The position numbers were made by a program, and so were the translations under genes. A stretch of DNA of 9,629 nt from Methanobacteriota archaeon. Lineage in GTDB: Archaea > Halobacteriota > Methanosarcinia > Methanosarcinales > Methanoperedenaceae. Shown here in pieces: positions 5,775 through 9,629 of this stretch. How positions within the stretch are numbered: the stretch's first letter is position 1; every line of letters starts with the position of its first letter. The stretch spans positions 1-9,629 of the forward strand of contig JAHIFK010000334.1 in the NCBI GenBank assembly GCA_018900975.1. The letters are read 5' to 3'. A model generated the notes under the pieces. The model made no database searches. It saw only the letters and a program-made list of their open reading frames with translations, and was not told where the DNA came from.

Positions 5775-7112
5775 ATGGCTAATGATCAAGACATACATTC
5801 AAAACCTGCAAAGTCATCTGAATTTTCAAAGTTCGGCTCTTCCGGAATAAGAGGCGTGGCAAACACGGAAATCACCCCGCAGTTAGCGCTCGATTTCGGT
5901 CTTGCCATAGGCAGTGTTTATCGGGATGTCGTGATAGGTCATGACCCCAGGATCGCGGGTGAAATGATTGAACATGCTGTCATATCCGGTTTGCTCTCAG
6001 CGGGATGTAAAGTACTGAAAACCGGGATGGTCCCGACACCTACGCTTGCTCTTGCCTCGAAGGACTGCGGATGCGGAATTATGGTAACAGCGTCCCATAA
6101 CCCTGCCAGATATATCGGGATAAAGGTCTTTAAGGACGGGATGTCCCTGAACACTGGACAGCAGGAAGAGATAGAATATCTATTGGAGAACAAGAATTTC
6201 ACACGCGCGGACTGGAAGAATACAGGTGGCCTTGGAGTAATGGGAACTGCTGTCAAAGACCACAGCGAGATCATATTGAAAAATACCGGAAGCTCAGACC
6301 TGAAGGTCGTTGTTGACTGCGGATGCGGGGCAGCATCTGTTATCACCCCATATGTCCTGAGAGAGATGGGCTGCGAAGTGATCACCCTGAATTCACAGCC
6401 TGACGGCTTCTTTCCTGGAAGAGAGCCTGAGCCGGTGGATGAGACTCTCGGGGTGCTTAAAAGCACGGTCAAAGCCGCTGGCGCAGACCTGGGTATAGCC
6501 CATGATGGTGATGCGGACAGGATGATGGCTGTTGATAATGAAGGGCAGTTTGTAAGCGGGGATAAAATGCTTGCATTTTTTGCAGTCAGGGAAGCAAAAA
6601 AAGCCATAGCAGTTCCTGTGGACACTTCGAGAGTGGTAGATGACTTGCTCAAGGGTATAAAGATCTCAAGGACGAAAGTTGGGGATGTTTATGTGGCAGA
6701 GACGCTGAAAAAAATAAAAGGGGAGTTCGGAGGTGAACCTTCAGGGGCGTGGATATTCCCAAAGGTGTCCCTTTGTCCTGACGGCATCTATGCTGCTGCC
6801 AGGCTGGTCGAAATTGTTGAGAACGAGGGGAAATTCAGCGAACTCCTTGGTTCAATACCTGAATATCCTATTAAAAGATACGCATTCCAGTGCACTGATA
6901 AAAAGAAAGCTATGATAAAAATAGCTGAAAAATTAAAAGGGCTTGGAGATATTAACACCCTTGACGGCGTAAGAGTTGATCTCGATGATGGATGGATACT
7001 TGTCCGCCCAAGCGGGACTGAGCCGAAGATCAGGATAACTGTTGAATCAAGGGACAGATGCGACGAATTGTATAAGAAAGCCGAAGACATCGTAAAGGGA
7101 GCGATCGCATGA
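5775..7112 (+). CDS. glmM: Phosphoglucosamine mutase (archaeal alpha-D-phosphohexomutase)
   Basis: The enzyme interconverts glucosamine-6-phosphate and glucosamine-1-phosphate through a phosphoserine. The 445-residue protein has the four phosphohexomutase domains. The catalytic serine is Ser107 in TASHNP, the Mg2+ loop is DGDADR with Asp244, Asp246 and Asp248, the sugar loop is GGEPSG (319-324), and the phosphate-binding loop is RPSGTEPKIRI (411-421). FGSSGIRG at about residue 20 is the usual start of the fold, so there is an N-terminal extension of about 18 residues with no better downstream start. A GGTGG site at 5763-5767, within the end of glmS, serves as ribosome-binding site. The gene begins 2 nt after glmS, and its stop overlaps the next start in ATGA. 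Archaeal members can also act on phosphomannose or phosphoglucose. Its position between glmS and a GlmU homologue favours glucosamine. Confidence 0.93.
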   Translation: MANDQDIHSKPAKSSEFSKFGSSGIRGVANTEITPQLALDFGLAIGSVYRDVVIGHDPRIAGEMIEHAVISGLLSAGCKVLKTGMVPTPTLALASKDCGCGIMVTASHNPARYIGIKVFKDGMSLNTGQQEEIEYLLENKNFTRADWKNTGGLGVMGTAVKDHSEIILKNTGSSDLKVVVDCGCGAASVITPYVLREMGCEVITLNSQPDGFFPGREPEPVDETLGVLKSTVKAAGADLGIAHDGDADRMMAVDNEGQFVSGDKMLAFFAVREAKKAIAVPVDTSRVVDDLLKGIKISRTKVGDVYVAETLKKIKGEFGGEPSGAWIFPKVSLCPDGIYAAARLVEIVENEGKFSELLGSIPEYPIKRYAFQCTDKKKAMIKIAEKLKGLGDINTLDGVRVDLDDGWILVRPSGTEPKIRITVESRDRCDELYKKAEDIVKGAIA

Positions 7113-8320
7113 AAGCGGTCATTATTGCGGCTGGAAAAGGGACAAGGATGGGCCCCCTCACAGAGAGCAGGCCAAAGGCAATGCTTCAGATAGCTAACAG
7201 GCCCCTGCTTGAACATATAATCGTGGCAATTAAGGCAGCGGGTATTAAGGATTTTTTGATAGTTACCGGATATCGCAAAGAAAAGATAGTAGATCACTTT
7301 GGAAACGGCGGGAGCCTTGGTGTAAATATAGAATATATTGAACAACAGCGCCAGAATGGGACCGCGGATGCCATCGCGGTGGCAAGAAATTCGATCAGTG
7401 AAAGGTTCCTTGTTACTAACGGGGACGTGCTTGCAGGCATCCCGGATATTAAAAATATCCTGAACGCTAAAGGGGAGGTGGTCCTGGCGGCAAAAAAAGT
7501 GGCTGCGCCTGAAGAGTATGGGATATTGTACGTTCAGGGGGACAGGGTAGTAACAATCGTTGAAAAACCGAAAAAGTCAATCTCCGACCTTGCAAATGCT
7601 GGCATCTATGTATTTGAGCCTTCGATATTTGATGCAATTTCAGAAACAGGCCATTCTCCAAGAGGAGAGTATGAGATAACGGACTCTATACAGCGCCTGA
7701 TAGATTCTGGAAAAGCTTCAGGATATGTTTCCCTTGAAAAGTGGCAGGACATAGGATTTCCCTGGCACATGCTTGAAGCTAATGAAATGATGCTTAAGAG
7801 TGGGGAAGATGTGCAGTGGGAGATACGGGGAGAAGTGGAACCTCATGCGACATTGAAGGGATGCGTCAGTGCTGGTGAGGGAACGATCATTCGGAACGGG
7901 GCGTATATAGAAGGACCTGTTGTCATCGGAAAGAATTGTGATATAGGTCCGAATTGCTACATCAGACCTTCTACTAGCATAGGGGACAATGTGAGGATAG
8001 GTAATGCTGTTGAGGTCAAGAACAGCATAATAATGAATAATACCCACATAGGGCATTTAAGCTATATCGGGGATAGTATAATCGGAGAACGATGCAATTT
8101 CGGCGCTGGCACCAAAGTGGCGAACCTGAGGCATGACGGCAGGACAGTGCTGGTGGAACTTGGGGGAAGGAAGTTCGATTCTGGCAGGAGAAAACTGGGT
8201 GTTATAATGGGGGACGACGTGCATACTGGTATCAACAGTATGTTAAATGTCGGGACTACTATAGCAGGCGGCGCATGCATCGAACCCGGAGAATTCGTGA
8301 AAGGGATGCGCAGCAAGTGA
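7109..8320 (+). CDS. glmU: Bifunctional sugar-1-phosphate nucleotidylyltransferase / GlcN-1-P acetyltransferase, GlmU-like paralogue 2
   Basis: The protein is predicted to acetylate glucosamine-1-phosphate and transfer UMP to it, giving UDP-GlcNAc. Of its 403 residues, 1-235 form the nucleotidyltransferase with AAGKGTRMGPLT (Arg13), RPKAML (Lys23), TNGD (Asp106), YGIL, EKPK and NAGIY. The Arg of the usual RPLT is Gly15 here. Residues 245-400 form the left-handed beta-helix with GHLSYIGDS (His316, Tyr319), AGTKVANLRHD (Asn339) and SGRRKLGVIMGDD. This pattern is seen in the archaeal ST0452-type enzymes and parallels the His of E. coli GlmU. The acetyltransferase half therefore looks active, unlike the paralogue at 2763. 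The start overlaps the glmM stop by 4 nt, with GGGAG at 7097-7101 as ribosome-binding site. The domain order matches E. coli GlmU, but sequence and length are of the archaeal class. It is the last gene of the operon. Confidence 0.9.
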   Translation: MKAVIIAAGKGTRMGPLTESRPKAMLQIANRPLLEHIIVAIKAAGIKDFLIVTGYRKEKIVDHFGNGGSLGVNIEYIEQQRQNGTADAIAVARNSISERFLVTNGDVLAGIPDIKNILNAKGEVVLAAKKVAAPEEYGILYVQGDRVVTIVEKPKKSISDLANAGIYVFEPSIFDAISETGHSPRGEYEITDSIQRLIDSGKASGYVSLEKWQDIGFPWHMLEANEMMLKSGEDVQWEIRGEVEPHATLKGCVSAGEGTIIRNGAYIEGPVVIGKNCDIGPNCYIRPSTSIGDNVRIGNAVEVKNSIIMNNTHIGHLSYIGDSIIGERCNFGAGTKVANLRHDGRTVLVELGGRKFDSGRRKLGVIMGDDVHTGINSMLNVGTTIAGGACIEPGEFVKGMRSK

Positions 8321-8329
8321 AAGATATCT

Positions 8330-8384
8330 AACCAATATACACGCCTAATCAATATACGTCCAATCAATATACACACGTATTGAT
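8330..8384. repeat. Short direct repeats with an inverted copy after the operon
   Basis: Three copies of AA(C/T)CAATATAC lie at 8330-8340, 8347-8357 and 8362-8372, with 17- and 15-bp periods. ATCAATA at 8363-8369 also pairs with TATTGAT at 8378-8384 across 8 nt, so the last copy can form a small stem. The array begins 10 bp after the stop codon. It could be the 3' end processing region of the operon or binding sites for a regulator of gyrB. No function is known to me. Confidence 0.6.
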
Positions 8385-8419
8385 ATTATTACTCGAATTT
8401 ATGTTTTTTACACCACCCC

Positions 8420-8435
8420 CCGCTTGCGGTTTTTT
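8420..8435 (+). terminator. Candidate terminator: small GC stem plus T6
   Basis: CCG at 8420-8422 and CGG at 8427-8429 can pair across CTTG and are followed by six T at 8430-8435. The stem is very short, but archaeal transcription ends mainly on T tracts, and another T6 lies at 8404-8409. This would end the sugar-nucleotide operon. Confidence 0.45.
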
Positions 8436-8437
8436 AT

Positions 8438-8463
8438 TGAAAAATATAATTTTTCATTTTTTT
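8438..8463 (+). terminator. Hairpin followed by T7, terminator candidate
   Basis: TGAAAAA at 8438-8444 pairs perfectly with TTTTTCA at 8450-8456 across a 5-nt loop, followed at once by seven T (8457-8463). With the T tracts just before it, this forms a redundant termination zone between the operon and gyrB. Confidence 0.5.
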
Positions 8464-8666
8464 AAATAAAAATTAAAATCGTTATGCGTTGAAGCAATAA
8501 GGTATATATGTATTGAAGATAATTAGAGTTCGAAGGAATAGACATATAGAAGGTACCAGAATCGATTTTGAGAGAAATTGATGGGAAAATAAATTAAAAT
8601 TCATATAGTTAAATAATTTTTGCTCATCGAATGGTTTAATCAATAATTTGGACGAAGGAAAGCAAT
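8464..8666 (+). promoter_or_regulatory. AT-rich upstream region of gyrB with candidate TATA boxes
   Basis: This 203-bp gap holds no convincing gene. Two TATA-like elements are visible: GGTATATATG at 8501-8510, which would give a leader of about 130 nt, and TATAGTTAAATAAT at 8604-8617, which would give one of about 25 nt. GAAGGAAA just before the ATG is the ribosome-binding site. Which box is used cannot be told from sequence. Confidence 0.4.
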
Positions 8667-9629
8667 ATGGAGACAGCGAATAAGGAATACGGCGCAGGGC
8701 AGATCCAGGTACTGGAAGGTCTTGAGCCGGTACGAAAGCGCCCCGGAATGTACATTGGCAGCACGGATTCAAAGGGACTTCACCACCTGGTTTATGAAGT
8801 GGTTGATAACAGCATTGATGAAGCCCTGGCTGGATATTGTAAGAACATTGATGTCATTCTCAGGTCTGACAGCACAGTAAGGGTAGTGGATGACGGGCGA
8901 GGTATCCCTGTTGAGATACTGCCGAAATACAATGCATCGGCTCTTGAAGTTGTCATGACAAAGTTGCATGCAGGCGGCAAGTTCGATAACAACGCATACA
9001 AGGTCTCCGGCGGCCTGCATGGTGTGGGCGTTTCGGTGGTCAATGCGCTCTCTGAATGGCTTGAGGTTGAAGTCAGGCGGGACGGAAAGCTCTACAAGCA
9101 GCGGTATGAACAGGGAAAACCAGTTACCAAAGTTGTGGAGATAGGAATCGTAGAGGGGACGGGGACTACTGTCACCTTCAAGCCTGATAAGACGATTTTC
9201 GAAACCGTTTCATTCGAAATGGATCTCTTAGAAGGAAGGCTTCGTGAACTTGCTTTCCTGAACAGGGGAATTAAGATCGCGATCAAGGATGAGTTCACCC
9301 AGAAAGAACAGGTTTTCCAGTACGAGGGTGGAATCGTTTCCTTTGTGGAGTTCCTGAACAAGAACAAGAGCGTACTGCATGAAAAGCCCATATACTTCCA
9401 GAAGCAAAAAGATACGACCGTAGTCGAGATCGCAATGCAGTACAACGACAGCTATGTAGAGAATATCTACGCATTTGCTAATAATATTAACACCCATGAG
9501 GGCGGAACGCATCTTATCGGCTTCAAGGCTGCGCTTACAAGGGTCGCGAACGATTATGCGAAATCGAAAAAAATCCTGAAAGGAGAAGAAAAGCTATCGG
9601 GCGAGGATGTGAGGGAAGGTCTCACCGCG
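8667..9629 (+). CDS. gyrB: DNA gyrase subunit B, N-terminal part (cut by right edge)
   Basis: This is the ATPase subunit of the type IIA topoisomerase that introduces negative supercoils. The 321 visible codons are open to the window end, so the stop and the TOPRIM domain lie outside. The start METANKEYG is preceded by GAAGGAAA about 7 nt upstream. The GHKL ATPase domain begins with GLEPVRKRPGMYIGS (18-32). EVVDNSIDEALAG holds the catalytic Glu44 and Asn48, VDDGRGIP has Asp75/Asp76, and GGLHGVG (115-121) is the ATP lid. The transducer domain follows from about residue 220, with NNINTHEGGTH (272-282) conserved. All ATPase motifs are intact. The protein is bacterial in type, as in the many euryarchaea that carry gyrase. 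It is separated from the upstream operon by terminator-like sequences and is probably transcribed on its own, with gyrA likely to follow. Confidence 0.97.
   Translation, partial: METANKEYGAGQIQVLEGLEPVRKRPGMYIGSTDSKGLHHLVYEVVDNSIDEALAGYCKNIDVILRSDSTVRVVDDGRGIPVEILPKYNASALEVVMTKLHAGGKFDNNAYKVSGGLHGVGVSVVNALSEWLEVEVRRDGKLYKQRYEQGKPVTKVVEIGIVEGTGTTVTFKPDKTIFETVSFEMDLLEGRLRELAFLNRGIKIAIKDEFTQKEQVFQYEGGIVSFVEFLNKNKSVLHEKPIYFQKQKDTTVVEIAMQYNDSYVENIYAFANNINTHEGGTHLIGFKAALTRVANDYAKSKKILKGEEKLSGEDVREGLTA

Noticed and set aside
5939..6652. A 237-codon open frame on the minus strand inside glmM
   Set aside because: It is fully antisense to a strongly supported gene, its Ser/Pro/Thr-rich composition is typical of a shadow frame, and it has no recognisable domain or ribosome-binding site.
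8330..8384. CRISPR array
   Set aside because: The repeats are only 11 bp with 4-6 bp between them, and there are no cas genes, so this is a short direct-repeat cluster.
8482..8772. A 96-codon minus-strand frame covering the gyrB upstream region
   Set aside because: It overlaps the first 35 codons of gyrB, has a low-complexity AT-driven composition, and shows no ribosome-binding site or family similarity.

Overview
The window looks like chromosome of a euryarchaeon, most plausibly of the Methanosarcinales / ANME-2d (Methanoperedens) type. The evidence is indirect. The sugar nucleotidyltransferases have the archaeal architecture, with an RmlA-like domain fused to a left-handed beta-helix and about 400 residues long. 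Codon use is rich in ATA and AGG, genes start with no or weak Shine-Dalgarno sites next to AT-rich TATA-like boxes, and a bacterial-type gyrB is present, as in many euryarchaea. No rRNA or tRNA gene is present to settle the taxonomy.

Layout. Positions 1-161 (minus) hold the N-terminal part of a small protein that continues past the left edge, possibly a TumE/DUF6516-type toxin. Positions 191-1329 are an IS630-family insertion sequence with imperfect terminal inverted repeats and TA at both borders. Its transposase (minus) is split into two frames at a run of nine T, just before the first catalytic Asp. A 13-bp inverted repeat around the transposase start codon could shut off read-through translation. 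Positions 1366-2649 (minus) encode a complete UDP-glucose 6-dehydrogenase. A 113-bp divergent intergenic region separates it from a tight four-gene plus-strand operon (2763-8320): GlmU-like paralogue 1, GlmS, GlmM, GlmU-like paralogue 2, with junctions of 1 nt, 2 nt and a 4-nt overlap. A 346-bp AT-rich gap follows, with short direct repeats and two T-tract terminator candidates. Positions 8667-9629 are the N-terminal half of gyrB, cut by the window edge.

How the genes work together. GlmS makes glucosamine-6-phosphate from fructose-6-phosphate and glutamine, GlmM converts it to glucosamine-1-phosphate, and paralogue 2 can acetylate and uridylylate that to UDP-GlcNAc. Paralogue 1 keeps the nucleotidyltransferase motifs but has lost the acetyltransferase residues that paralogue 2 retains. 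It may therefore be a pure sugar-1-phosphate nucleotidyltransferase, perhaps supplying UDP-glucose to the divergent dehydrogenase, which makes UDP-glucuronate. Together this is a precursor module for surface glycans (N-glycan, S-layer or exopolysaccharide).

No wholly new system is evident. The items most worth following up are the degenerate GlmU paralogue, the frameshift and start-codon hairpin in the insertion sequence, and the insertion just upstream of the possible toxin gene.
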